Shown here piece after piece: positions 34,791 to 45,003 of a DNA stretch of 64,000 bases (position 1 is its first letter; the number at the start of each line of letters is the position of its first letter). The stretch covers positions 159,035,349 through 159,099,348 of the forward strand of contig NC_081413.1 of the NCBI RefSeq assembly GCF_030272615.1, written 5' to 3'. Source of the stretch: Cryptomeria japonica. Lineage: Eukaryota > Streptophyta > Pinopsida > Cupressales > Cupressaceae. Under the pieces are notes generated by a model, which was not told the DNA's origin, did not search any database, and saw nothing but the letters and a program-made list of their open reading frames with translations. The position numbers and the translations under genes are program-made.

Positions 34791-35133
34791 TGTAAAATTT
34801 GTGCAATTTTTTCCAATCTGTGAAGTCGTTTTGTTGTGACCAAATCTGACTGTTTGACTGTTTTTCGTGACAAGAGGACACAATGTTGATGAGGACTCAA
34901 TGTTTGCAAGTGTTTAGACTCCAAAATGACTCCAATAAAAGTGTGTTGTTTGATGTAAAAATGTTTTGCATACACTTGAAGACACAAAAGACACAATGTT
35001 TTGTTGTTTGGTTTTTGAGTGTTTGAATGTTTAAAAGAAGTCAAGCACAATTCTTATGGCTGGCCAAGACAATAGTTGTTGATCCCACGTGGGGTTTTAC
35101 CCCCGAGGCTACACTATTCAGAACGGATACTTA

Positions 35134-35191
35134 GATGCTTGACCTCACTAGCTCCACCCTCGGCACTCACTTCTCGGGTCAGCCAAGCATC
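35134..35191 (-). promoter_or_regulatory. Leader block B stem, element 2 (left arm)
   Basis: GATGCTTG (35134-35141) and CAAGCATC (35184-35191) pair. The enclosing roughly 95-bp noncoding block matches element 1 at 4985-5080. The mirrored copy is at 38127-38184. Confidence 0.6.
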
Positions 35192-35522
35192 AGTCCCCAT
35201 GAAAACTCCCCATGGTGAACTTTGTACCTCTACTAAGAACTGTATGTGTGTGGGCCGCTACCAGAGGTCCGACCTCTTGCCCCAACAACTAGAAGGATTT
35301 GGGCTTCTAAAACAAAAAGGTGCTAGTAAGGGCATCCGCTCGTGTGGCCATACATGCGGCACTTTCAGCTCTGTAAATACAGAAGGCTCCTAGCCGGTAG
35401 GGGTTACGCCCTACAAATGATCAAATAAATTTGATCAAACGGGTTTATGGGGAGACATAGTGTCGGTATGAACTAATCAGCACACGTTATTCATAGTTTT
35501 CACCATGAATACATTTGATTAT

Positions 35523-35559
35523 AGTGGTTTGGAAGAGGTGGGTTTTCCTCGCTACCACT
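35523..35559 (-). promoter_or_regulatory. Leader hairpin A, element 2 (left arm)
   Basis: AGTGGT (35523-35528) pairs with ACCACT (35554-35559) at the place where element 1 has AGTGAGT/ACTCACT, next to the same GAACGACCC flank. An inner GAGG/CCTC pairing is possible. The mirrored copy is at 37759-37795. Confidence 0.62.
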
Positions 35560-36017
35560 TGGGTCGTTCTCTTCTCACTAGTAGTCCTAATGACCACACG
35601 GGAAGACAGACCCTCTAAAGATTAAACAAAAAGAGCCTATTGCTCAAGACACAAAAGATAATGATTCAATTTTAGTGCACCAATGGAAGTGTTTGCTAGT
35701 CTATGAAAACAAGGCACACAATAAAAATCAAAAACTCTTGCCAAGGACCTGCAACAAAGAGTTGTTAGTAGTTTGGGTTGTTTGAAATAATCACCCCTTC
35801 CTACAAACACACAAGTTAGGTAAATTTTAAAACCCAAAAGACTTTGTGAAAATAGGGGCCTTCAACCAAACGATTTAGCTTCCAAGGCAAGCTGCACCAA
35901 TTGTGTTAGCTAGATCTGAAAATATTAGTCCAAAAATAAACCAGATCTAAAACCCTAAATGCAAAATCTGAAAATCGAATCAATAAAATTTCTAAAATTT
36001 TGAAACAAGCAATACAC

Positions 36018-36250
36018 AGACGCGATTACCTCCTACGCAGACGTGACTCTGCAATAGAGACGCGGTTCTGTGAGACACAGACACGCTTTCTGTACGCAGA
36101 CGCGGGTGAAAACGACATAGACGCGTTTCAGTAACACAGACGCGCCTCCCTGGAACCTGCAAAATAAAATATGACCAAAACACAGACGTGGATCCAGATT
36201 TCTCAGACGCGCCAGAAAATAAAAAATGCGATCCGAAAGTGCGCAGACGC
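36018..36250 (-). repeat. Phased motif array next to PBS, element 2 leader (left arm)
   Basis: AGACG or AGACA boxes start at 36018, 36039, 36058, 36079, 36098, 36119 and 36138 (alternating 21 and 19 bp), then at 36184, 36205 and 36245. The sense motif is CGCGTCTGTGT. The mirrored array on the right arm is at about 37070-37305. Confidence 0.85.
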
Positions 36251-36341
36251 GAAAATACCAAAAATGCTGTCGAAAATGTCCGATCTGCAACTTCAAAAAC
36301 ACAAGACCTGCAACAAGGGGGTTAAATGCAAAGGGACAAGC

Positions 36342-36359
36342 ATCCCACCGGGCGTGCCA
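36342..36359 (-). other. Primer binding site, element 2
   Basis: On the minus strand TGGCACGCCCGGTGGGAT starts 3 bp after the LTR end. The right arm has the same site near 36960-36977. It differs from the element 1 site, so a different tRNA primer is expected. Confidence 0.7.
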
Positions 36360-36362
36360 AAA

Positions 36363-36648
36363 TGTGTATGGTGAAAATGGATAACAATAATAACAATATT
36401 GAAAGGCTAAATGAATTCAACCACCAAACCCTAGCCTAACAACAACAAAGATCCACCATAACATATGAAGATTACCTAAGACAATGCAAATCAAATGAAA
36501 TCACAAAGATTATACCATTACATGTCCAATAAGGTTTTGATCTCCATTCTTCCTATCTCCATTGATCTTGCTTGATGTATTTGCTCTCAGATTTTATGTG
36601 CACAAGAGCTCAACAAAGAATGGAATGTGGTTGCAAGTAGGATCGTAG
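36363..36648 (-). repeat. Truncated 5' LTR, left arm of palindrome
   Basis: It matches 20987-21272 of the 3' LTR with about five differences. The remaining roughly 490 bp, including U3 and the TATA-like box, are missing at the palindrome centre. Confidence 0.9.
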
Positions 36649-36670
36649 TTGCAAGTAGGACTTGACTACA

Positions 36671-36956
36671 CTACGATCCTACTTGCAACCACATTCCGTT
36701 CTTTGTTGAGCTCTTGTGCACATAAAATCTGAGAGCAAATACATCAAGCAAGATCAATGGAGATAGGAAGAATGGAGATCAAAACCTTATTGGACATGTA
36801 ATGGTATAATCTTTGTGATTTCATTTGATTTGCATTGTCTTAGGTAATCTTCATATGTTATGGTGGATCTTTGTTGTTGTTAGGCTAGGGTTTGGTGGTT
36901 GAATTCATTTAGCCTTTCAATATTGTTATTATTGTTATCCATTTTCACCATACACA
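36671..36956 (+). repeat. Truncated LTR, right arm of palindrome
   Basis: Inverted copy of 36363-36648 with one difference seen (G for A in CATTCCGTTC). It shares the private variants of the left copy relative to the 3' LTR, so the two arms have one source. Confidence 0.9.
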
Positions 36957-39175
36957 TTTTGGCACGCCCGGTGGGATGCTTGTCCCTTTGCATTTAACCC
37001 CCTTGTTGCAGGTCTTGTGTTTTTGAAGTTGCAGATCGGACATTTTCGACAGCATTTTTGGTATTTTCGCGTCTGCGCACTTTCGGATCGCATTTTTTAT
37101 TTTCTGGCGCGTCTGAGAAATCTGGATCCACGTTTGTGTTTTGGTCATATTTTATTTTGCAGGTTCCAGGGAGGCGCGTCTGTGTTACTGAAACGCGTCT
37201 GTGTCGTTTTCACCCGCGTCTGCGTACAGAAAGCGTGTCTGTGTCTCACAGAACCGTGTCTCTATTGCAGAGTCACGTCTGCGTAGGAGGTAATCGCGTC
37301 TGGTATTGCTTGTTTCAAAATTTTAGAAATTTTATTGATTCGATTTTCGGATTTTGCATTTAGGGTTTTAGATCTGGTTTATTTTTGGACTAATATTTTC
37401 AGATCTAGCTAACACAATTGGTGCAGCTTGCCTTGGAAGCTAAATCGTTTGGTTGAAGGCCCCTATTTTCACAAAGTCTTTTGGGTTTTAAAATTTACCT
37501 AACTTGTGTGTTTGTAGGAAGGGGTGATTATTTCAAACAACCCAAACTACTAACAACTCTTTGTTGCAGGTCCTTGGCAAGAGTTTTTGATTTTTATTGT
37601 GTGCCTTGTTTTCATAGACTAGCAAACACTTCCATTGGTGCACTAAAATTGAATCATTATCTTTTGTGTCTTGAGCAATAGGCTCTTTTTGTTTAATCTT
37701 TAGAGGGTCTGTCTTCCCGTGTGGTCATTAGGACTACTAGTGAGAAGAGAACGACCCAAGTGGTAGCGAGGAAAACCCACCTCTTCCAAACCACTATAAT
37801 CAAATGTATTCATGGTGAAAACTATGAATAACGTGTGCTGATTAGTTCATACCGACACTATGTCTCCCCATAAACCCGTTTGATCAAATTTATTTGATCA
37901 TTTGTAGGGCGTAACCCCTACCGGCTAGGAGCCTTTTGTATTTACAGAGCTGAAAGTGCCGCATGTATGGCCACACGAGCGGATGCCCTTACTAGCACCT
38001 TTTTGTTTTAGAAGCCCAAATCCTTCTAGTTGTTGGGGCAAGAGGTCGGACCTCTGGTAGCGGCCCACACACATACAGTTCTTAGTAGAGGTACAAAGTT
38101 CACCATGGGGAGTTTTCATGGGGACTGATGCTTGGCTGACCCGAGAAGTGAGTGCCGAGGGTGGAGCTAGTGAGGTCAAGCATCTAAGTATCCGTTCTGA
38201 ATAGTGTAGCCTCGGGGGTAAAACCCCACGTGGGATCAACAACTATTGTCTTGGCCAGCCATAAGAATTGTGCTTGACTTCTTTTAAACATTCAAACACT
38301 CAAAAACCAAACAACAAAACATTGTGTCTTTTGTGTCTTCAAGTGTATGCAAAACATTTTTACATCAAACAACACACTTTTCTTGGAGTCATTTTGGAGT
38401 CTAAACACTTGCAAACATTGAGTCCTCATCAACATTGTGTCCTCTTGTCACGAAAAACAGTCAAACAGTCAGATTTGGTCACAACAAAACGACTTCACAG
38501 ATTGGAAAAAATTGCACAAATTTTACAAAAAGGCGTCTGTGTCTGTTTTAACTGCGTCTGAGTCATCTAAACGTGTCTGTGAAGGGTAGAATAGCGTCTA
38601 TGTTTATAACAGCGTCTGTGTTGAATAGAAACACGTCTGAGTCGGATAACCGCGTCTGTGCAGTATACAGGCGCGTCTGTGTTCAAAATTGCAAGAAAAT
38701 TTCATAGTCCAGCAAACAAAAGAAATCAGTTTCGGAATACTTGAGCTTCCTAGGTTGTTTCTTCAGGTTTCATCTAGCATTCAACCTGTCTTTGGGTCTC
38801 ACATAGTCCATCATTGCTTCACATCTCATTTTACATTCATACTTGTCTAAACTTGAGTCAAAAGGTCACTTGCTTGTCCTCATCATACTTTGTCAACACA
38901 CTACATACAACAACACTTTGCTAAGTGATCCCTCATCAAGGTTTCTTACCTTTGGGTCTCATTTGGTTTTACTTAGAGTCAAGGTCAACTTACCTCATCA
39001 AGAGAAACTATCCTCTCTTTGGAAGTCACACCTACTCTACCACATACATACTTGGTCTTACACTTTGGACATTTGCAAGTACACCTCAGATTCATTTACA
39101 TTCCATCCAACTCTTGGTTTTCCATACTTTTTCCATTTTCATCTAGTCTTACACATCTTGGTCAATACCTAGTTC
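36957..39175 (+). other. Inverted copy of element 2 leader (right arm)
   Basis: Contains the PBS, both phased motif arrays and both conserved leader stems, mirrored from the left arm. Stem coordinates are 37759-37795 and 38127-38184. ORFs here are mirror images of left-arm noncoding ORFs and are not genes. Confidence 0.85.
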
Positions 39176-40381
39176 ATGGTTGAAACCCGTCTTCAAAAAT
39201 ATAGGAGAGAAACTAAAGAGGCTCAAGAGTCCGCAAACATGAGTTCTTATGAGTATGACAATGATTTATTTTTCAATACTGATCACACTACATTGCCTGA
39301 CATGGATGTCTATAGAAACATTCCAAATGTGGAGAAGGTAGACACTACAAACAACAATGTTACACACAATGACAATTTGGACAACTTATCAATACATTCA
39401 GCAGATGTGGAAGAATCCATTATGAATCCCCATTTCAATCGATTGGTTGAGGAAATAATGAGGAGAGATAGACAATACTTCTTACAAATGATGGCACAAA
39501 GTGGAGCCAAGATACCTCATGATTTTGACATGTCTCAAATAATAGAAAATCGACCTTTGCAACAAACTCACTCCAACATGGATCAAAGGAGACCTAATAG
39601 TGGAGGAAATAGAGGACCATATATGGTACCTGAATCACCATCAGCTTTGCTTCAAAAACCAGAGGTCCCACATACACATGGTCAAGTATATGATACTCAC
39701 CTTCGCAGACCATTATGGAGGTCTTACGCAGACAGATATGCTCAATCACATACAAATGCTAAGGATCAACTACCAAAGCAATTGGATATTCAAAGCCATG
39801 CTCAAAATTTGGACACAAGGAAACCCCGTGTCAAATTTGGGGGCAACACATTAGAACATGACATGCCTGTAGAGTATGGTATACATGGACAAAATAGATA
39901 TTTCATTCCTCAACATGAATCTATACCAAGTGGTCCATATACACAGCATCATTACATACCTCCTCCATATGAACATGTGTATGATCAATATCATCCATAT
40001 ATGCAACATGCTCCTCCTCCAATTGGTGCCTCAAACATGGGGTATGGTCCAAGAAGTCGATCTCCACCTAAGAGCAATTTAGAGCAACAAATCAGAGACT
40101 TACAAAAGAAAATGGAGGACATAAATACACCGAAGCCAACATACACAATGAGAGACATATGTCCTTATCCATTTGACAAGAGCATTCCAATGCCTCCATT
40201 TCCTACACATTTTGTGACGCCTAAATTTGACAAGTATAGAGGAAAAGGGGATCCTAAGGCGCACATAAGATAGTTTTTCACAGCTTGCATTGAGGTAGCA
40301 GTAGAAGAGACATATTTGATGAGATTATTCCCACAAAGCTTAGGCGATCAAGCTATGGAATGGTTCTCCCAACTTCCACCT
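39176..40381 (+). pseudogene. Inverted partial gag of element 2 (right arm)
   Basis: ATG 39176 opens a 365-codon frame ending in TAG at 40271-40273. The reading frame continues to the arm end at 40381, where gag is cut after QLPP. Compared with the left arm only one residue differs in the first 365 (Tyr for Ser at position 9). The internal TAG is shared with the left arm (33045), so it predates the duplication. No gag core beyond WFSQLPP remains. Confidence 0.88.
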
Positions 40382-41285
40382 AAATATCACATTTGAAACC
40401 AAGTTTAATTTGAAACCAAATTTTCAAGTCATTTAGTAAAACCTAAATATTATGTCATAATAGGTGGACTATTATGTCATGTTTAATACCTATTATTGCA
40501 TAATAGACCTCCTAATATCACATGTAAAAGGTCCTAATATCTGCATAATATAGGTCTTAAGGGGACTCTTGAGTATAATGTGAAATGTTTTTGCATACGT
40601 CAAGTCATATAAATAGAACCTATTATGACATAATAGGTTCTAAATTTATGTCATATTTAAGACCTATAATCACATAATAAGTCCTAATATCACATAATAG
40701 TCCTTATTATTACTTAATATGATCACGTATGCAAAAACATTTCACACTAATATACTTGATTCCCCTTAAGACATATATATTATGTGATATTAAAGGACCT
40801 ATCACATGCAATTAAGTAGGTCTTAAATATGATATAAGTTAGAACCTATTATGACATAATAGGTCTTATTAATTATGACTTAATACATAACCGTGTATGA
40901 AAAAACATTTCACATTATACTTGACTCCCCTTAAGACCTATATTATGGAAATATTAGGACCTATTATGTATGTGATATTAGGACCTAAATTATGCAATAA
41001 TAGATCATTAATTTATCATATGTACATAATAGGCCCTAATATCTCATAAATATAGGTCTTAAGGCCCAGACTCAAGTATATAATGTGAAATGTTTTTTGC
41101 ATATGTGGTCATGTTATTAAGTCACAATAAGACCTATTATGTCATAATAGGTTCTATTATGTCATATTTTAGATAGGTATTATCGCATATAATAGGTCTT
41201 AATATCACATTTAATAGGTCTAGTATCACATAATATAGGTTTTAAGGGGACTCAAGTATAATGTGAAATGTTTTTGCATACACTT
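40382..41285. repeat. Cluster of alternating snap-back repeats
   Basis: A module of about 50 bp (GGTCTTAAGGGGACTC, then AAGTATAATGTGAAATG, then TTTTTGCATAC) occurs five times: forward at 40551-40602, 41053-41105 and 41236-41283, inverted at 40724-40775 and 40892-40940. Between them lie many CCTATTATG(A/T)CATAATAGG palindromes. Neighbouring copies in opposite orientation can fold on each other. The last copy runs without a break into leader-like sequence at 41286. Confidence 0.8.
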
Positions 41286-42000
41286 GAAAATAAAGAAGAC
41301 GCAATGTTTGTTTGTTTGAAAGTGTTTGATTGTTTTGATCATGCAAGCACAAATCCTAGGGTTGGATGAGACAATAGTTGTTGAATCTCACTTGGGGGGT
41401 TACCTCGAGCTACGCAATTCAGAGTGGATACTTAGGTGCTTGACCCCACTAGCTCCCCTCCATGACACTCACTTCTTCGAGGCAGCCAAGCACCAGTCCC
41501 CACGAAAACTCCCCATGGTGAACTTTGTATCTCTACTAAGAACCGTAAGAATGTGAGCCGCTTTAGAGGTCTGACATCTTGCGCCAACAACTAAAAGGTT
41601 TTTGGCTTCTATAACAAAAGGTGTCTAGTAAGGGCATCCATTTGGGTGGCTATTATCAGTAGTGTGTTACGCTCCATTAAATGGAAGGCCTCCTAGCCTA
41701 TAGAGGTTGTGCTCTATAGGGTTTTGGGAAGTCATAATGTCGTTATAGCAACATGTAACACCCATTTCTTTCAACTTTCATCACAAACATATTTATTTAT
41801 AGTGGCTTGGAAGAGCTTGGCTTTAGCTTGTTACCACTTCGGGTCGTTCCCTCTCACCAAGCCTTAAGGGCTACTCGGGAGGCAAGCCCCCTTCTAAGGA
41901 TAAAATAAAAAGAGCCTATTGATGAAGACACAAAAGACAAGTTTGTTAATTTTAGAGCACCAATTGAAGTGTTTGCTAAACTATGAAGACACATGGTTTC
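41286..42000 (-). mobile_element. Leader fragment of a related gypsy element
   Basis: It aligns with 34971-35670 of element 2 at clearly lower identity than the palindrome arms, from GCATACACTTGAA to the CACTATAA block. Leader stems are kept: GGTGCTTG/CAAGCACC (41435-41442 and 41487-41494), and AGTGGC with ACCACT (41801-41806 and 41833-41838), which has one G-U pair on the minus strand. No coding capacity. Confidence 0.75.
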
Positions 42001-43690
42001 AAAATCTAAATTAAATTATATATTTATGGACTATCTAAATTAAATTATAAATTATAAATTATAAATAATAAATGGGAAAGACAGGGGTCTTCAAGATCTA
42101 AATTTTAAATTAAAACCATGATCTATTATAAATGGACTTAAGGGGGGAGAGAAAATGTCAATTACACAACAAGCAAGTTAATGGAATTTGAAATGCAAAT
42201 ACACATATTATTTCAAATTAAAACAATTACTTTTAATTAAAACAAGATTATTTTTAATCCTACTATTTCCAATTGATTTAATAAAAATAACATCATTTAA
42301 AATTAATTAAGATAGAATTATTATATAAATTAAATTAATTTAATTTAATTAATATTATTTAAAATAATTTTCATAAAAATATTAGATAAAAAAATATTTA
42401 ACTAATACTAACAAATAAACACAATTTTTGGTACGTAATACATATAAAATTAAATAGAAATACAAATAAAAATACATACTTGCATCATGATATCTTTGCC
42501 TTCTTTGTTCTTGATATCTTTGTTCCGTTTTGGGAGAATAATCCCTTGAAGTCTTATTTTGCCTTCTCTTCTTGTTCCCCATGCTTTTAAAATAACCTTC
42601 AAATATCTTCAAATTATTGCCCTCAAAATAACTTTCAAATGTCTTCTTTCATCCAAAAATGTGAATTGTTTTAATCATTTGTATGCAAAAAAATGAAAAA
42701 AAGCATATATATTTATATGACTGTACAAAAATGTAAAAAAAATAAAATTGGGTCAACTAGGGTTTGAATGAATGTCGACAGTTACAAAAGGTTGAGTTCG
42801 TTCGAACCTGGCCGTTACATGAAAGTACACATCATTATTTTGCCCAATGGGCTCGAGCGAAGGGGGGTTCGATCGAACCCCCCTTCGCTCGAACCTCTAT
42901 TCGTTCGAACCTCCTTTTTAGAGATCTCTCCTCAAATTTTTCAAAGTTCTGAGAAATTTTTGCCTTCGAACCTCTAGTTCAAGGCGCAAATGAAAGAATC
43001 TTGATAACCCAAAAATATATGATGGTAGTGCTCGGAGAAAGCTTTCCAACGAGTATAATTTTATTACATTGTGAATTTATTATGTTCTTGTTTTTTTAAT
43101 TTTATGGAATATTGGTTTTTCACCTAACATGAATTTCTCTGTTCAACACATTGGGAAAAATAGGAAACTAATTCAAAAAAAAATTGAAAAATATCTATGC
43201 CCTAGGTATTGATGTCTTCTTTCTAAAAAAAAATAAAATTGAATTTTGATATATATAGAACAAGTTATGTGTTCAAACTTAAACCTATGTCTGAATTATA
43301 ACTAGTCGGACTTCAAAACTTAATAAAATGAAAAATATTCAATATATCATGACCAAACCAACAAGCCCTGGATATTGATGTTACAAAGCAAAATTTGAAA
43401 TAATTGAGTTTTTATCATTTATAGAAAAAAAAAAGTTATGCATTTCAGGAGGCACATCACTCTTAAAAAATGTAGTTTGCTGTAAAAAACTACTTTTCGA
43501 AGGAGATAGAAAACATTTATAAAAAAATCTTCAAAAAAAATTGAAAAAAATGTATTTAGAATCTATAGACAAAATGCTACAAATCACTAATTTACATCAT
43601 CTTCAAATTATTAATGGTTTAAAAGTTATAGTTGTTGGAAGTTGAAGATTATTTTAAAAATGTTCATCTCATTGTCAAAAGTGGCAAAAA
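42001..43690. other. AT-rich DNA, no supported gene
   Basis: 42000-42760 is very AT-rich with AATTAAATTA runs. 42790-42975 has several TCGAACC boxes and a perfect palindrome, listed separately. 43000-43690 has many poly-A and poly-T runs. No protein-like ORF. Confidence 0.55.
42853..42892. repeat. Perfect 40-bp palindrome, no spacer
   Basis: The half-site is TCGAGCGAAGGGGGGTTCGA, followed directly by its exact reverse complement; the centre is CGATCG at 42870-42875. It is GC-rich in AT-rich surroundings. Related TTCG(T/A)TCGAACC boxes occur at about 42797, 42902 and 42965. Confidence 0.95.
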
Positions 43691-45003
43691 AGTGGGAACC
43701 ATTATTGTGAGTTCACCTGATTGTCATAGGCACGGAAAACAATCGTTCCACCAAGAACTCATAATGATTCTTCTTTTCCATTATTTTTAGAAGAGAGGTG
43801 ATGTTTGCCATGGCATCTATAGCTTTGTTGTCTAATATGGGAATTTGTTCAAATTTGGTCTCAACAAAGTATTTCTTAAAATCATCCACCATTCTTTTGT
43901 ACGACATCAGCTTGCCGTCCTTTGTTTGATAGTCATCATTGACATGATTAATGACCAATTGAGAGTCTCCATAGACTTGTAACTCTGTGATCTTCCATTC
44001 TACTACCACTTTGATTCTTGTAACCAGTGCTTCATATTCAGAATTGTTGTTTGTGCAGGGGGAACATCAACCTATAAGACCTTGGGATTGTGTGTCCCTG
44101 AGGAGTAATGAATAGGATTCTAGCACCCAATCCATGTTGGGTGTAAGATCCATCAGAGTATAGTGCCCACGGTTGTGTTGTAACTGCTAATACATCTATA
44201 TCTGGGAATTCAATATGCATCAAATGATTATCTTGCAATGGCACTTCAACTAACTGATCTACTATTGCTTGGCCCTTGATGGCTCTTCAGTCCATATATT
44301 GAATGTCAAATTCATTCAATATCATCACCCACTTTTCTAGTCTGCCTGTTAGAGCGGCCTTGTTGAGTAGATATTTTTATGGATCTATCTTTGCTATAAG
44401 CTTGATTGTGTGGGATAACATATAGTGTCGCAACTTTTGAGATGCAAACACCATAGCTAAACAAGCCTTTTTAATGAATGTATAGTTAAGGTCATAACCA
44501 CTCAATGTTCTGCTAATGTAGTACACAACCCTTTCTTTTCCCGTTGAATCTTCTTGTGCTAGCAAAGCTCCCAAAGATACCGCAGTTACTGAGATGTATA
44601 AAAGAAGTGGTTTTTCTGTTATTGGAGGTACCAATATAGGTGGATTCATCAAATATTGCTTTAACTGATCAAAGGCTTCTTCAATTTTACCTCCCATTTG
44701 AAAGGAACATTCTTGTGTAGTAAGTGAGTGAAAGGTAGACACTTGTCGGCTAGCTGCGCGATGAATCTTCTGATGGATTACAGTCTTCCCTATAGCGATC
44801 TTAATTGGTTGATGTTTCTAGGAGGAGGCATCTCCATGATTGCTTGTACTTTTGTTGGATCTACCTCAATGCCCTTCGTTGACACTATGTACCCTAGGAT
44901 TTTGTCTAATGTTACTCCAAATACACGCTTCTTCAAATTTAGTCGTACATTCAATTTTTCCAACCGCTGAAAGATTTTATCTAGGGGTATGTGCAAGATC
45001 ATG
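43690..45003 (-). pseudogene. Old gypsy pol fragment (RT end, RNase H, second RNase H)
   Basis: On the minus strand from 45002: the RT C-terminal part (LNLKKRVFGVTLDKILGYIV and MEMPPPRNINQLRSL). RNase H follows (44742-44377, LLLYISVTAVSLGALLAQ and YYISRTLSGYDLNYT). The second RNase H comes next (44244-43713, LYSDGSYTQHGLGARILFI and VYGDSQLVINHVNDDY). The pieces lie in different frames, so unlike elements 1 and 2 it has indels as well as stops, and is older. YVDD is not included. It belongs to the same family. Confidence 0.88.

Larger units (their letters stand above)
20987..36648 (-). mobile_element. Ty3/gypsy LTR retrotransposon, element 2 (minus strand, 5' LTR truncated)
   Basis: The layout matches element 1, read on the minus strand. 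A complete 3' LTR (20987-21763) and polypurine tract are at the left. Next come a motif array, hairpin array, PMD gene (antisense to the element) and gag-pol (34142 down to 26622). A long leader with two more motif arrays, a PBS at 36342-36359 and a partial 5' LTR (36363-36648) lie at the right. The 5' LTR stops about 286 bp from its inner end, at the centre of a head-to-head palindrome, so the right terminus and target duplication cannot be verified. The retained LTR parts differ at about 5 of 286 positions by eye. Confidence 0.93.
32937..40381. repeat. Large palindrome: 3.7-kb inverted arms with 22-bp spacer
   Basis: Left arm 32937-36648 and right arm 36671-40381 are inverted copies; coordinates sum to about 73,318 throughout (for example the gag ORFs 33045-34142 and 39176-40273). 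The spacer 36649-36670 contains a second copy of GTTGCAAGTAGGA (36630-36642 and 36648-36660). About ten differences were noticed over 3.7 kb, including a 1-bp deletion at 37302. Arms contain partial LTR, PBS, leader and the first part of gag. The centre lies inside the LTR. Confidence 0.93.

Noticed and set aside
34146-36302. Several 70-105-codon ORFs in the element 2 leader, repeated at 36945-39172
   Set aside because: They fall in noncoding leader and in the phased motif arrays. They recur on the right arm only because of the palindrome, and their sequences are motif-derived (CVCVGG, RLRT).
41286-45003. One continuous third gypsy element
   Set aside because: On the minus strand the leader piece lies downstream of the pol piece, the reverse of element order, and AT-rich DNA separates them. 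They are two fragments.
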